Positions 52,650-63,918 of a DNA stretch of 64,000 nt are shown in pieces. Made by a program: the position numbers and the translations under genes. The DNA comes from Parazoarcus communis (GTDB lineage Bacteria; Pseudomonadota; Gammaproteobacteria; Burkholderiales; Rhodocyclaceae). The stretch lies in NCBI RefSeq assembly GCF_003111665.1, contig NZ_CP022188.1:4712001-4776000 (forward strand), in the 5' to 3' direction. The stretch's first letter is position 1. Every line of letters starts with the position of its first letter. The notes beneath the pieces are model-generated. The model did no database searches. It had not been told where the DNA came from and saw nothing but the letters and a program-made list of their open reading frames with translations.

Positions 52650-54401
52650 ATGTCGAAGCCGTCTGCCCCCCTCTCGCTCAAGCTGGTCCTGATTGTTCCC
52701 TACGTCGTGCTGGTGATTGCGCTTGCGGTCGCGGTGGGCTCACTGTCGTATTCGGCCGGGAACCGGGCTGTGTCGACGGTCTCGGAGCACCTGCTGCTCG
52801 AAACCGTGGGACGCATTGCGCAGGCAGTGGACCGTCACATCGTCGGATCGGGCGCGGTGCTCGAGTCAGCCTTCCCGGACGGCATGGCAGCGCCGGAGAA
52901 GATCGAATCGGATTTCCATGAGCTCCGGACGCGCTTCTGGATTGCGACCTCACTGCATATCGACCCCAACAACTACGTCTATTACGGCAACGAGTCCGGG
53001 CAGGGCCTGGGCCTGTACCGGCACTCCCTGCAGGACGCCGAACTGCGGATGAAGATCAATGCCGACGAACACCGGGCAATCTATCGCTTCACCGGCATCG
53101 ACGGCCCTTTGAATTTCGAACGGCGCGAAACGAAGCTTTTCGACCCCCGCACCCGCCCCTGGTATCAGGACGGCAAACGGGTCACAGGCCATACCTGGAC
53201 CTCGGTGTACATTGATTTCGGCACGCGGGAGTTGCTCGCCACACGGGCGCGCAGAGTGCTGTCGAGCGCAGGCGCTTTCGAAGGCGTGGTCGCGACCGAC
53301 ATTTCCCTGCGCGCACTGAACGACTTCGTTGGCCGGCTCAAGGTTTCTCCCAACGGCATCGCCTTCATCATCGAGCAGGACGGCAACCTGATTGCGTCCT
53401 CGGCCAGCCCCAACATCCGGCAACTGCCCGATGGCAGCAGCGCCCGCCTGAAGGCGCGCGAGAGCTCGCATCCACTGCTCAGGGCCGCCTACCGTCTGGT
53501 GCAGGAACGCCTGGCCACGCCCGATGCCACCTCACTGCCAAGGGTATTGACCTTCGTCACCGAAGAAGGCGAGGAGATCCATGTCGCCTTCGACCGCATC
53601 CAGGACGAAGCCGGCCTGAACTGGATTACTGTCGTCGCCATGCCGACCAGCGACTTCATGTCCGGGGTGACCGAGAACGCGAGCCGCACGGTCATGCTCG
53701 CTGCCGCGGCGGTCGTGATCGCCATCGTTATCGGACTGCGTATCCTCGGCTGGGTTGCGGGTGATCTGAGGCGAATTGGCGAGGCCGTGCGCAAGGTGGG
53801 CGAAGGCGAACTCGATGCACCGGTCGGCGTGGAGCGCAATGATGAGATCGGCGCACTGGCACGCAGCTTCGAGGCCATGCAGACCCGCTTGCGCACGGAC
53901 AAGCTCACCGGACTGGCCAACCGCGACGCCTTCATGCAAAAGCTCAACAAGCGGGTTGAACTGGCTCGCAGCGATCGCCGCTCTGCGAAGCTGGGCGTTC
54001 TGTTCATCGACCTGAACCGTTTCAAGCAGATCAACGACCACTACGGACACGACGCCGGTGATCTGGCACTGCAGGAGATCGCCGAGCGCCTGCGGACCAA
54101 CGTCCGCGGAGGCGACCTCGTCGCACGTTACGCCGGTGACGAGTTTGTCATCCTGCTCGACCAGGTTGCCAGCCGCGAAGCTGTGGGTCATATCCGCCGC
54201 CAGATCGAGGAAGTCCTGCGTCAGCCCCTGTGCTGCATCGAAGCCGAGAGCACGGTCGAGATCAGTGTCGGCGGCGCGATCGGAGAAGCCCTGTATCCGG
54301 ATGACGGCCTGGATGCGCAAAGCCTGCTCAAGAGCGCGGACCGGGCCATGTACGTGCACAAGTTCGCCGGCCGCGCAGAACGGGGAGACGCGCCGGGCTG
54401 A
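52650..54401 (+). CDS. Cache-HAMP-GGDEF diguanylate cyclase
   Basis: A 583-residue membrane cyclase: N-terminal transmembrane helix (about 8-30), periplasmic double-Cache sensor (about 35-330, RTRPWYQDGK and VFDRIQ-type ligand region), second helix (about 345-370), HAMP (370-425) and a GGDEF domain with active RYAGDEF and an I-site RGGD five residues before it. An extracellular small molecule should control cyclic-di-GMP synthesis. ATG 52650 lacks a strong ribosome site. Monocistronic. Confidence 0.92.
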   Translation: MSKPSAPLSLKLVLIVPYVVLVIALAVAVGSLSYSAGNRAVSTVSEHLLLETVGRIAQAVDRHIVGSGAVLESAFPDGMAAPEKIESDFHELRTRFWIATSLHIDPNNYVYYGNESGQGLGLYRHSLQDAELRMKINADEHRAIYRFTGIDGPLNFERRETKLFDPRTRPWYQDGKRVTGHTWTSVYIDFGTRELLATRARRVLSSAGAFEGVVATDISLRALNDFVGRLKVSPNGIAFIIEQDGNLIASSASPNIRQLPDGSSARLKARESSHPLLRAAYRLVQERLATPDATSLPRVLTFVTEEGEEIHVAFDRIQDEAGLNWITVVAMPTSDFMSGVTENASRTVMLAAAAVVIAIVIGLRILGWVAGDLRRIGEAVRKVGEGELDAPVGVERNDEIGALARSFEAMQTRLRTDKLTGLANRDAFMQKLNKRVELARSDRRSAKLGVLFIDLNRFKQINDHYGHDAGDLALQEIAERLRTNVRGGDLVARYAGDEFVILLDQVASREAVGHIRRQIEEVLRQPLCCIEAESTVEISVGGAIGEALYPDDGLDAQSLLKSADRAMYVHKFAGRAERGDAPG

Positions 54402-54914
54402 GGTCCCGTCTTATCCCCACCGGACGTAGACAAGATGCGTGACAAGCTGTGGATAAGCACCTCAAGTGACTGACCGGTAAGCTCAAATCCACGCTGCTGC
54501 GAAATCGGGCAAGTGACGAACGGGCACCCGCCAGGCTGTTTGCCGATGGCCCCACTGCCTGCACGATCCTTGCTGCGCATCCGGGCGCACCAGAGCGGTG
54601 CAATGCACCACACAGGCGCATCCGGATGCGGATATCCAGGTGTCAATTGCCCATCCTGGCGCCCCGACGCCCCCGGATCGCCAAGAATGCCGGGCATGAA
54701 CGGCGCTGAGCGCCCCCGGAAAGCTCAGTGCAACGCGCGGCATGCAATTTGCTATCCTCCCGCAAAGCACGCCGTTGGGGCCACGCGCAGTGGCCGCGCC
54801 TGACGATGAAGTCGATTCCGGCGCCCCACATCCGTTACTGACCTCAACGGCGAGGTGGCCGGACTTTATCCGGCCGCCATCCAATACCCGAATGACCGCT
54901 CACCGGAGAAATAC
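54402..54914. other. Intergenic region upstream of hupE
   Basis: About 510 bases. Short frames occur but none has a ribosome site or familiar product. I looked for a cobalamin or nickel riboswitch before hupE and see no conserved box. The hupE promoter should lie here. Confidence 0.5.
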
Positions 54915-55490
54915 ATGTCCAAGCCGCGCGCCCTTGTTGCCCTCACACTGTTGCTCACAGCCGGCGCTGCCGTTGCACACCCCGGCCACGAAGCCATGAG
55001 CTTTGCCAGTGGGCTCAGTCACCCGCTCGGCGGGTTCGACCACCTTCTGGCGATGCTGGCAGTCGGTCTTTTCGCCGCACGCCAGAAGGGCGTCGCGCGC
55101 TGGGCGCTGCCTGCGGGATTCGTCGCCGCCATGCTGGGTGGCGCTGCGCTGAGCACTGGCGGAGTCGAACTTCCGGCTGTCGAGGCTGGCATCGCGACGT
55201 CAGTGCTCGTCTTCGGCCTGCTGATCGCTTTTGCGGCACGACTGCCACTGGCGGCGGCCATGCCGCTGATCTCCGTGTTCGCCCTGTTTCACGGTCATGC
55301 GCACCATGCCGAGATGGGCAGCAACGCGCTCGTGACCTACACGGTCGGCTTTGCGCTGGCCACGGCAGCCCTGCATGGCGTCGGCTATCTCGCAGCCCAC
55401 CACCTGCCCGAATCGCGCTTTGGCAAATACGCACAACGTGCAATCGGCATGGCAATCGCCGGCGCCGGCATGCTGCTCATCGGCGCCTGA
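54915..55490 (+). CDS. hupE: HupE/UreJ family nickel/cobalt transporter
   Basis: A 191-residue inner-membrane protein with an N-terminal signal-like helix (residues 1-21) followed by HPGHEAMSFASGLSHPLGGFDHLLAML, whose motif HPxxGxDHxL is the family signature for metal binding, and FALFHGHAHHAEM in the middle. About six helices. It takes up Ni2+ (or Co2+) for hydrogenase or urease; neither is in the window. GGAGAA precedes ATG 54915. Confidence 0.9.
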   Translation: MSKPRALVALTLLLTAGAAVAHPGHEAMSFASGLSHPLGGFDHLLAMLAVGLFAARQKGVARWALPAGFVAAMLGGAALSTGGVELPAVEAGIATSVLVFGLLIAFAARLPLAAAMPLISVFALFHGHAHHAEMGSNALVTYTVGFALATAALHGVGYLAAHHLPESRFGKYAQRAIGMAIAGAGMLLIGA

Positions 55491-55500
55491 GCGATACGGG

Positions 55501-56367
55501 TCAGGGCAAGTCCCTGACCCTGAGAAACGACGGAAAACGGGGCAGCCCCTTGCCCGTCAGCTCACGGTAGCGGTAGGTCACCAGCGAGCCCGGCGCAGGT
55601 GGCACGCGGCGCTGGGCATCGGTGAAACCGGTTCCGATCCGGAACCGGCGACCATCCGGGGCCTCGACCAGCAGCGCACCCAGCATGCCTGCGTATTTCC
55701 CCTTGCCCTGAACGTGGGCGACCACCCTGGCCTCGTCGTCCAGCCAGGGCACGTATTTCAGGATGGCATCGGTACGCCCGGCCACCCGCAGCGCATCGGC
55801 CCGGTGCAGCATCAAACCCTCGCCACCCGCCCGCACGATCCGCTCGAACTCGCGCTTCAAGGCTTCACGATCGGCGACGCGGTGCTGTCCGACCAACTGC
55901 AGCCAGGGCAGGCCCGCATTGCTTACGATGCGCTCCATGGCGGAAATGCGCTCGGTGAAGGCGCCTCCATGAGCGGGCAGATCGAAGATCATGTACTTCA
56001 CCTGCCGCCATGCCGCATCGTCGGGCTCGTGAGTGCGCACCGCACCCACGAGTTGCTCGAAGCGGCCACGGCCGATCCAGAGCTCGCCATCAAGCGGCTC
56101 CGGCGGCAAGCCGGCAACAAACCACGCCGGTGCGCCCACCGGTTTTCCACTGCGAAACAGCAACTGCTGCCCATTCCACAGCGCACGCACCCCGTCCAGC
56201 TTCTCGCTGACCCAGTACGCGGCCGGATCGACATCCGCGTGATAACGCCCTGCGAGCATCAGCGGGGGCAATTGCGCCCATGCGGAACAGGACAGCGCAA
56301 GCAGCGCGAGGGTCAGAACACGGGCAATCGCCTGCCCGCCGGGCAAGGGGCACTTCTTCGTTCGCAT
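55501..56367 (-). CDS. ligE: Periplasmic minimal ATP-dependent DNA ligase (LigE type)
   Basis: A 288-residue ligase with an N-terminal signal peptide (residues 1-31, ALSCSAWA). The nucleotidyltransferase core has motif [10 protein letters not shown] (Lys adenylated), [10 protein letters not shown] (motif III) and GGEGLMLHR (motif IV), with ILKYVPW as motif V; an OB domain ends the protein. It lacks a DNA-binding extension, as in Lig E, and acts on extracellular or periplasmic DNA, possibly in uptake or biofilm. A 9-bp stem (GGGTCAGGG) overlaps its stop, between it and convergent hupE. Confidence 0.9.
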   Translation of the reverse strand: MRTKKCPLPGGQAIARVLTLALLALSCSAWAQLPPLMLAGRYHADVDPAAYWVSEKLDGVRALWNGQQLLFRSGKPVGAPAWFVAGLPPEPLDGELWIGRGRFEQLVGAVRTHEPDDAAWRQVKYMIFDLPAHGGAFTERISAMERIVSNAGLPWLQLVGQHRVADREALKREFERIVRAGGEGLMLHRADALRVAGRTDAILKYVPWLDDEARVVAHVQGKGKYAGMLGALLVEAPDGRRFRIGTGFTDAQRRVPPAPGSLVTYRYRELTGKGLPRFPSFLRVRDLP

Positions 56368-56531
56368 CGCTGGGAACCTCCGACAAGGCCCACAATTATG
56401 CCCTTATCATTTCCCAGGCGCATCTTCGGGAGCCCGCCTCCAGATGGACTTGCGTGACTCACCCCGATCCGGATACCCCAAAGCGGCGCGGCACGAGGAT
56501 AATGCGAGGCCATCTCCCAGTCGTTGTCCCG

Positions 56532-57488
56532 ATGCCGCATTCCAACCTCCCACCCGCGCTGCTTCTGCTCGGCCCGACCGCAAGCGGGAAGACCGCCAGC
56601 GCGCTGGCGCTGGCACACGCGCTGCCGGTCGAGATCATCAGCGTGGACTCGGCCCTGGTGTATCGCGACATGGACATCGGGACAGCCAAGCCGACGGCCG
56701 CAGAACAGGGCGTTTGTCCGCACCATCTGATCGACATCATCTCGCCGGAAGATGCCTACTCGGCCGCGAGCTTTCGCGACGATGCGCTGCGCCTGATGGC
56801 GGAGATCACCGCTCGTGAACGAATTCCGGTCCTTGCCGGTGGCACCATGCTGTACTTCAAGGCATTGCGCGACGGCTTGTCGGCACTTCCGCAGGCCGAC
56901 GCCGACCTTCGCCGCCAGATCGACGATGACGCCATGCGCCTTGGCTGGCCTGCGATGCATGCGGAACTTGCCCGCCTCGACCCAGAGGCCGCAGCCCGAC
57001 TCGAACCCGGCGACTCGCAGCGCGTCCAGCGCGCACTCGAGATCGTTCGTGTCACCGGACGACCGCTGGCCGAAAGCTACGCCCGCCGCGAAATGGCGCC
57101 CCCGCCCTTTCGCCTGCTTCCAATCGCGCTTGCGCCCTCGGATCGCAAGGTGCTGCATGACCGCATTGCGGATCGCTTTTCGCAGATGCTGGACGGCGGA
57201 CTCATCGACGAGGTCGCGCAGCTGCGCCAGCGCTACACGCTGGATACGTCCATGCCCTCGATGCGCTGCGTGGGCTACCGCCAGGCGTGGGCCTATCTCG
57301 ATGGCGAGGACGACCTTGAGACGCTTCGCTTCAAGGGCGTTGCCGCAACCCGTCAGCTCGCCAAGCGACAACTCACCTGGCAGCGCCAGTTCCGCGATAC
57401 CTGGCCGGAGCTGGTCGAACTCGACTGCCTGCGCCCCGACCTCGCCACTGCGGTGCGCGACACCGCGCTCAAACGCCTCGAAACCTGA
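56532..57488 (+). CDS. miaA: tRNA dimethylallyltransferase
   Basis: A 318-residue enzyme that adds the isopentenyl group to A37 of tRNAs reading UNN codons. P-loop [12 protein letters not shown] at the N-terminus, [26 protein letters not shown] and [14 protein letters not shown] typical of MiaA. ATG 56532 ([14 protein letters not shown]) gives the usual length; no clear ribosome site precedes it. Confidence 0.94.
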   Translation: MPHSNLPPALLLLGPTASGKTASALALAHALPVEIISVDSALVYRDMDIGTAKPTAAEQGVCPHHLIDIISPEDAYSAASFRDDALRLMAEITARERIPVLAGGTMLYFKALRDGLSALPQADADLRRQIDDDAMRLGWPAMHAELARLDPEAAARLEPGDSQRVQRALEIVRVTGRPLAESYARREMAPPPFRLLPIALAPSDRKVLHDRIADRFSQMLDGGLIDEVAQLRQRYTLDTSMPSMRCVGYRQAWAYLDGEDDLETLRFKGVAATRQLAKRQLTWQRQFRDTWPELVELDCLRPDLATAVRDTALKRLET

Positions 57489-57511
57489 AACACACCTGGA
57501 AACCGGACACA

Positions 57512-58057
57512 ATGGACCAACAAATCATCAGCGACGTACGCCAGTGGCTCGACGACGTCGTCATCGGACTCAACCTCTGCCCTTTTGCAGCAAAACCCCG
57601 TGCCGAAGACCGGGTGCGCATCTGCGTGAGCCACGCCACGACCGATGAGGCCCTGCTCGACGACATGCAGGCCGAACTCGAGCGCCTCTCGGACACCCCC
57701 GCCAGCGAACTCGAGACGACGGTTCTTGCGATCCCGGACATGCTGTCCGATTTCGAGGATTACAACCAGTTTCTGGATCTGGTCGATCTGTGGCTGCAGC
57801 AGTTCGGCTGGGAAGGCGAACTCCAGGTCGCGAGCTTTCACCCCGACTACCAGTTTGCCGACACCGAAGCGGACGACGCAGGCAACCTCACCAACCGCTC
57901 GCCGTGGCCGCTGCTGCACATGATCCGCGAAGAAAGCCTGGAGCACGCGCTGGCGCACTTTCCCGACCCGGAAGGCATTCCCGAGCGCAATGTGCTGCGC
58001 ATGGAGCAGCTAAGCGAGGACGAGCGGAAGCGGCTGTTCCCCTACCTCTTCGGCTGA
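57512..58057 (+). CDS. DUF1415 family protein
   Basis: A 181-residue cytoplasmic protein of the DUF1415 family, with VIGLNLCPFAAKP near the N-terminus and SFHPDYQFAD, NRSPWPLLHMIREESLE in the middle. Function unknown. It follows miaA by 23 bases and probably shares its transcript; its end overlaps the convergent RDD gene by 16 bases. Confidence 0.88.
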   Translation: MDQQIISDVRQWLDDVVIGLNLCPFAAKPRAEDRVRICVSHATTDEALLDDMQAELERLSDTPASELETTVLAIPDMLSDFEDYNQFLDLVDLWLQQFGWEGELQVASFHPDYQFADTEADDAGNLTNRSPWPLLHMIREESLEHALAHFPDPEGIPERNVLRMEQLSEDERKRLFPYLFG

Positions 58058-58542
58058 CCCGGCAGCAGGACCACGCAGCTGCCACCAAGGCGATCGTGCA
58101 GGAACTGGCGATCGCGATCGAAGATGGCCCAGATCAGACCGACGCCACCGATCAGCACCGATGGCCACGCCAGTGCATAGCGCAGCCAGCTGCGCGCTGC
58201 GCTGAGCGGCTGGCCGCTGACCGAATCCACCACCTTGAGCCGCCAGGTCTGCATGGCCAGGGTCTGCCCCTGTCGGTGCCAGTACCAGACGAAATAGAAG
58301 CCCAGCACCAGGAACACGTGAATCCACGCCAGCCAGCCCGGCGGCGCGACCTCGAAGATCATGCCGATCAACAGGTTGGGCACCATGAAGGTCAGCGCCA
58401 GCACCCCGAGCAGCAGCATCGTTTCGTACAGCATGCTCGCCAGCCGGCGGCGCAGACCGGCAAGTTCAACCACGGTGGGCGAGCGCCCGGGTGCTGCCGC
58501 CTGAGCTCCGGCCGCCGGTGTCTTGTTGCCTTTACGACTCAT
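58042..58542 (-). CDS. RDD family membrane protein
   Basis: A 166-residue inner-membrane protein with three helices and the RDD-type start GLRRRLASMLYETMLLLGV; AMQTWRLKVVD and FDRDRQFLHDRLGGSCVV are conserved in the family. Role unknown (ion transport suggested for some members). It is the last gene of the sigma factor operon, overlapping the DUF3106 gene by four bases. Confidence 0.87.
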   Translation of the reverse strand: MSRKGNKTPAAGAQAAAPGRSPTVVELAGLRRRLASMLYETMLLLGVLALTFMVPNLLIGMIFEVAPPGWLAWIHVFLVLGFYFVWYWHRQGQTLAMQTWRLKVVDSVSGQPLSAARSWLRYALAWPSVLIGGVGLIWAIFDRDRQFLHDRLGGSCVVLLPGQPKR

Positions 58543-59000
58543 CGAAATATATCTACCTGTCCTTGAAGCGCCGCACCGGGCCGGCGTGGCGCAGGCGTCA
58601 CCGCTTCGGGGCGACGTCCTTCAGGGGGCAGATTCTGATAGCGTTCCCACTCCGCATGCAAATTACTGCGTCGATCAGGCGGCAGTTTCTGCATTGCACG
58701 GTACTGCATCCGCGCGCGGCTGCGCTCGTCCGGATTGAGTCGCGCCCAGTCCCGCATCCGCACCTGAATACGCGCCTGCTCGTCCGCCGACAGACGATCG
58801 TAACGATCGCAGATTCCCAGCCATTTGCGCCGGCTGACCGGGGTCATCCCGTTCCAGTCTGCCTCAAGGGGCGCCAGCACCTCATGCTGTCGCGCATCGA
58901 GCTCGGCCCAAGCCGGTGCGGCCAGCGGCAGAACGCGCGCCGACGCCAGCGGGCTGCACAACAGGCACACGATCAGGACGAGGAATCTTGCTGCAGCCAT
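58539..59000 (-). CDS. DUF3106 domain protein
   Basis: A 153-residue exported protein with a signal peptide (1-21, SPLASA). The DUF3106 repeat units read WAELDARQHEVLAPLEADWN, KWLGICDRYDRLSADEQARI and WARLNPDERSRARMQYRAMQ, each with a Trp and Leu-Pro/Asp pattern. Probably periplasmic; function unknown. Overlaps its neighbours on both sides (RDD gene by four bases, DUF3619 gene by 28). Confidence 0.87.
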   Translation of the reverse strand: MAAARFLVLIVCLLCSPLASARVLPLAAPAWAELDARQHEVLAPLEADWNGMTPVSRRKWLGICDRYDRLSADEQARIQVRMRDWARLNPDERSRARMQYRAMQKLPPDRRSNLHAEWERYQNLPPEGRRPEAVTPAPRRPGAALQGQVDIFR

Positions 59001-59383
59001 GTCGGAAAATCCGAATCAAGATAAGCATCGATGGGGAGTTCGTCCGTCAGCAGCGCCGCGTCGACCTCTTCGAGTTCGAGCAGCAGGGACGACGTCGTCC
59101 AGTGATCACCCGCAAACACGAGCACGACAACCGCCGCCATTGCCACCGACTGACGCAGCACCGGACGCAATGACCAGGCGGCCCGCATTGTCGCAAGGAA
59201 CCTGGCAGCCATTCCGCGCCGCGGGCGATGCGCCTCGAGCGCACGCAGACGCGCCGCTCTGAGACGCTCGGCAACCCGCTCGTCGGTGTGATGGGCAGCA
59301 ACCGAAAGACTGCCGACAATGCGCCGTGCGACCGCTGCGTCGCCCAACGTATCGCCCCGTGGGCGCTGATGCTGATCGGTCAT
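58973..59383 (-). CDS. DUF3619 family protein, possible anti-sigma-like partner
   Basis: A 136-residue protein with one transmembrane helix (VAMAAVVVLVFAGDHW) in the middle, a basic N-terminal half and an acidic C-terminal tail. Its ATG overlaps the stop of the ECF sigma gene by four bases, the arrangement of sigma/anti-sigma pairs, though DUF3619 is not proved to be an anti-sigma factor. Confidence 0.85.
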   Translation of the reverse strand: MTDQHQRPRGDTLGDAAVARRIVGSLSVAAHHTDERVAERLRAARLRALEAHRPRRGMAARFLATMRAAWSLRPVLRQSVAMAAVVVLVFAGDHWTTSSLLLELEEVDAALLTDELPIDAYLDSDFPTWLQQDSSS

Positions 59384-59997
59384 GGCATGAGTCCCTTTGC
59401 TCTGAGGGCCGCGGCAAGCGTCTGGGTGGCACGCGAGCAGTGCGTCTTCACACTGCCCTCGGAACATCCCATGGCCTCGGCCGTTTCGGCGATATTCATT
59501 TCCTCCCAGTAACGCATCAGGAACGCCTCCCGTTGACGATTTGGCAGACGGGCGATCTCGCGCTCGATCTGCGCGAGCACATGGCGACGCTCGAACAGCC
59601 CGTGCGGCGTTTCGTGTTCTGCCCCGTCGCGCTCGTCGACCACGCTCTCGAGCGGGTCGCCTTCGTCTTCGTTTCCGCCCTTGAGTACGGACAGGGGCGA
59701 CACCCAGAACCGGCGCACCTTGAGTCGCCTGTGCGCATCGAGAATGACGTTCTGCAGGATGCGCTGAAACAGCATCGGAAACTCGTCGGCTGGACGCTCA
59801 CCGTAGCGCAGCGACAGTTTGAGCATCGCGTCCTGCACCGCATCGAGCGCGGCATCGTCATCGCGCAGGGACCAGACAGCCTGCTTGAACGCACGTTTTT
59901 CAACGCTTTCAAGAAACGCGGAGAGTTCGGTGCGGGTGGCCAGCTGGGAATCCTTGAAAGAAGCGCCTATTGGACCGGCATTTACAGCCTTGACCAA
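59380..59997 (-). CDS. ECF-type RNA polymerase sigma factor
   Basis: A 205-residue sigma factor. Region 2 includes DAVQDAMLKLSLRYGERPADEF; region 4 has EREIARLPNRQREAFLMRYWEEMNIAETAEAMGC, with the HTH after it. The start is a TTG at 59997 preceded by GAGGGAG; there is no in-frame ATG, and a shorter start inside (residues LATRTEL) is possible. It heads an operon with the DUF3619, DUF3106 and RDD genes. Divergent from ilvB with 60 bases between. Confidence 0.85.
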   Translation of the reverse strand: MVKAVNAGPIGASFKDSQLATRTELSAFLESVEKRAFKQAVWSLRDDDAALDAVQDAMLKLSLRYGERPADEFPMLFQRILQNVILDAHRRLKVRRFWVSPLSVLKGGNEDEGDPLESVVDERDGAEHETPHGLFERRHVLAQIEREIARLPNRQREAFLMRYWEEMNIAETAEAMGCSEGSVKTHCSRATQTLAAALRAKGLMP

Positions 59998-60057
59998 ACT
60001 CCCTCGGAGCGGGTACTGTTATCCGTTTCTTCAAACGAATTACAGGGCGACTTTGCG

Positions 60058-61761
60058 ATGGTGCTGACTGGAGCGGAAATTGTAATCAGGTGCCTGCAGG
60101 AAGAAAAGGTCGAATACGTATTCGGCTATCCAGGCGGCGCCGTGCTGTACATCTATGACGCACTTTTCCAGCAGGAAGAGGTTCGCCACATTCTGGTACG
60201 CCACGAACAGGCCGCTGTCCATGCAGCCGATGGTTTTGCGCGCAGCACGCAGAACGTAGGCGTTGCACTGGTCACCTCGGGCCCGGGCGCGACCAATGCC
60301 GTTACCGGCATCGCCACCGCATTCTGCGATTCGATTCCGATGGTGATCATTTCCGGGCAGGTGCCGACGGCCGCGATCGGCCAGGATGCCTTCCAGGAAG
60401 TCGACACCGTGGGCATCACCCGCCCCTGTGTGAAGCACAACTTCCTGGTGCGCGACGTCAAAGACATCGCCACCACCATCAAGAAAGCCTTCTATCTGGC
60501 AAAGAGCGGCCGTCCCGGCCCGGTGCTGGTCGACATTCCCAAGGACATCACGATCGCCAAGTGCGAGTTCGATTATCCAAAGGAAATCTCGATGCGCTCC
60601 TACAACCCGGTGGTCAAGGGCCATCAGGGTCAGATCAAGAAAGCGGTGCAGTTGCTGCTCGAAGCCAAGCGCCCGATGATCTACGCCGGCGGTGGCGTAG
60701 TGCTGTCCGATGCAGCCGAGCAGCTGACCAAGCTTACCCGCCTGCTGGGCTATCCGATCACCACCACCCTGATGGGTCTGGGCGGCTACCCCGCGAGCGA
60801 TCGCCAGTACCTCGGCATGCCAGGCATGCACGGCACCTACGAAGCCAACATGTCGATGCACTACTCCGATGTGCTGCTGGCAGTCGGTTCGCGTTTCGAC
60901 GACCGCGTGATCGGCGACCCGGCCAACTTCGCCGAAGAGCCGCGCAAGATCATCCATATCGACATCGACCCGTCGTCGATCTCGAAGCGCGTGCGCGTGG
61001 ATGTGCCGATCGTGGGCGACGTCCGCGAAGTGCTCGACGAAATGATCCGCCAGCTCGAAGCCGGCCCCGCCCGCCCCGATATCAGCGCGTGGTGGAAGCA
61101 GGTCGAGGAATGGCGCAGCCGCAACTGCATGGTGTACAAGAATTCGGACACCATCATCAAGCCGCAGTTCGTGGTGCAGAAGCTGTGGGAAGTGACCGGC
61201 GGCGACGCCTTCGTCACCTCCGACGTCGGCCAGCACCAGATGTGGGCGGCACAGTATTACCGCTTCGACAAGCCGCGCCGCTGGCTCAACTCCGGTGGCC
61301 TGGGCACGATGGGCGTCGGCATGCCCTATGCCATGGGTGCCCAGCTTGCCCACCCCGATGCGCAGGTTGCCTGCATCACGGGTGAGGCCTCCATCCAGAT
61401 GAACATCCAGGAGCTGTCGACCTGCAAGCAGTTCCGGCTGCCGATCAAGATCTGCAACCTGAACAACCGCTATCTCGGCATGGTTCGCCAATGGCAGCAG
61501 CTGTTCCACGGTCAGCGCTACTCCGAGTCGTACATGGACTCGCTGCCCGATTTCGCCAAGCTGGCAGAGTCCTATGGTCATGTGGGTTTCCGCATCGACA
61601 AGCCCTCCGACGTCGAAGGCGCGCTGCGTGAAGCTTTCACCACGCACAAGAAAGATCTCGTGTTCCTCGACTTCCAGGTCGATCAGACGGAAAACGTGTA
61701 TCCGATGGTTCAGGGCGGCAAGGGTCTCACCGAGATGATCCTGTCTGCCGAAGATCTGTGA
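60058..61761 (+). CDS. ilvB: Acetolactate synthase, large subunit
   Basis: A 567-residue ThDP/FAD enzyme, first common step of valine, leucine and isoleucine synthesis. FGYPGGAVLYIYD at the start, RHEQAAVHAADGFAR (catalytic Glu), GLGTMGVGMPYAMGAQL and the ThDP motif GEASIQMNIQELSTC...NN; GDG is replaced by GEA as in this subfamily. ATG 60058 gives the normal N-terminus. A TTGACC (59990) / TACTGT (60014) pair is a weak promoter candidate. First gene of ilvB-ilvN-ilvC. Confidence 0.95.
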   Translation: MVLTGAEIVIRCLQEEKVEYVFGYPGGAVLYIYDALFQQEEVRHILVRHEQAAVHAADGFARSTQNVGVALVTSGPGATNAVTGIATAFCDSIPMVIISGQVPTAAIGQDAFQEVDTVGITRPCVKHNFLVRDVKDIATTIKKAFYLAKSGRPGPVLVDIPKDITIAKCEFDYPKEISMRSYNPVVKGHQGQIKKAVQLLLEAKRPMIYAGGGVVLSDAAEQLTKLTRLLGYPITTTLMGLGGYPASDRQYLGMPGMHGTYEANMSMHYSDVLLAVGSRFDDRVIGDPANFAEEPRKIIHIDIDPSSISKRVRVDVPIVGDVREVLDEMIRQLEAGPARPDISAWWKQVEEWRSRNCMVYKNSDTIIKPQFVVQKLWEVTGGDAFVTSDVGQHQMWAAQYYRFDKPRRWLNSGGLGTMGVGMPYAMGAQLAHPDAQVACITGEASIQMNIQELSTCKQFRLPIKICNLNNRYLGMVRQWQQLFHGQRYSESYMDSLPDFAKLAESYGHVGFRIDKPSDVEGALREAFTTHKKDLVFLDFQVDQTENVYPMVQGGKGLTEMILSAEDL

Positions 61762-61809
61762 TCCGCGCCACTGTCCAGTCAATCATCTGAATTCAGGACC
61801 GAAATCATC

Positions 61810-63406
<1,597 letters not shown>

Positions 63407-63428
63407 GACGTCTTCGTCACGGTTCAGA

Positions 63429-63461
63429 AGGCCGGAAGCGCAATGCGCTTCCGGCCTTTTT
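63429..63461 (+). terminator. Intrinsic terminator after ilvC
   Basis: AGGCCGGAAGCGC, loop AAT, its exact reverse complement, then TTTTT. It is 22 bases after the ilvC stop. Confidence 0.92.
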
Positions 63462-63587
63462 CTTTGTGTGCCGCCGAAACGAATCGATACATCTGGAATA
63501 TCCAGCTTAAGGCTGGCTTCATGTTGGCGGGCTTAAATGCACTCCGTCGCCCCACCCGGGGCACTTCTACCGAGAAAGGAAGCCAGC

Positions 63588-63848
63588 ATGAAAAAACTCT
63601 TTGCCGCCGCCATCATCGCCGCTACTGCGACCAGCGCCTTCGCCGGCCCCGCCTGCAACGCCCCCGAAGACAAGTGGATGAATGAGGCCGACTTCAAGGC
63701 GAAGATCGAAGCCCAGGGATACAAGATCAAGACCTTCAAGGTCTCCAAAGGCAAGTGCTACGAGATCTACGGCTACGACAAGGCCGGCAAGAAGGTCGAA
63801 ATCTATTTCGACCCGATCACGGCCGAGCCGCTCGAGTCCAAATCCTGA
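63588..63848 (+). CDS. PepSY domain periplasmic protein
   Basis: An 86-residue exported protein. ATG 63588 is preceded by AAAGGAAG; the signal peptide ends near AFA-G (residue 19). The PepSY-like part is WMNEADFKAKIEAQGYKIKT and KCYEIYGYDKAGKKVEIYFD. Two Cys remain in the mature protein. It precedes a b-type cytochrome gene by 70 bases; together they resemble PepSY/cytochrome b561 pairs of electron-transport or copper/iron reduction loci. Confidence 0.87.
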   Translation: MKKLFAAAIIAATATSAFAGPACNAPEDKWMNEADFKAKIEAQGYKIKTFKVSKGKCYEIYGYDKAGKKVEIYFDPITAEPLESKS

Positions 63849-63918
63849 CCCTCTGAATCGACCTTGACGGGTCGGCTGCAATTCGTACCGACCCGGTGAG
63901 CTTCAAGGACACACGACC

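Noticed and set aside
54513-54803. 96-residue open frame in the hupE upstream region
   Set aside because: No ribosome site, composition like random GC-rich DNA, and no recognisable domain.
54402-54914. Cobalamin or nickel riboswitch upstream of hupE
   Set aside because: No conserved box or plausible multi-stem fold could be recognised by eye.
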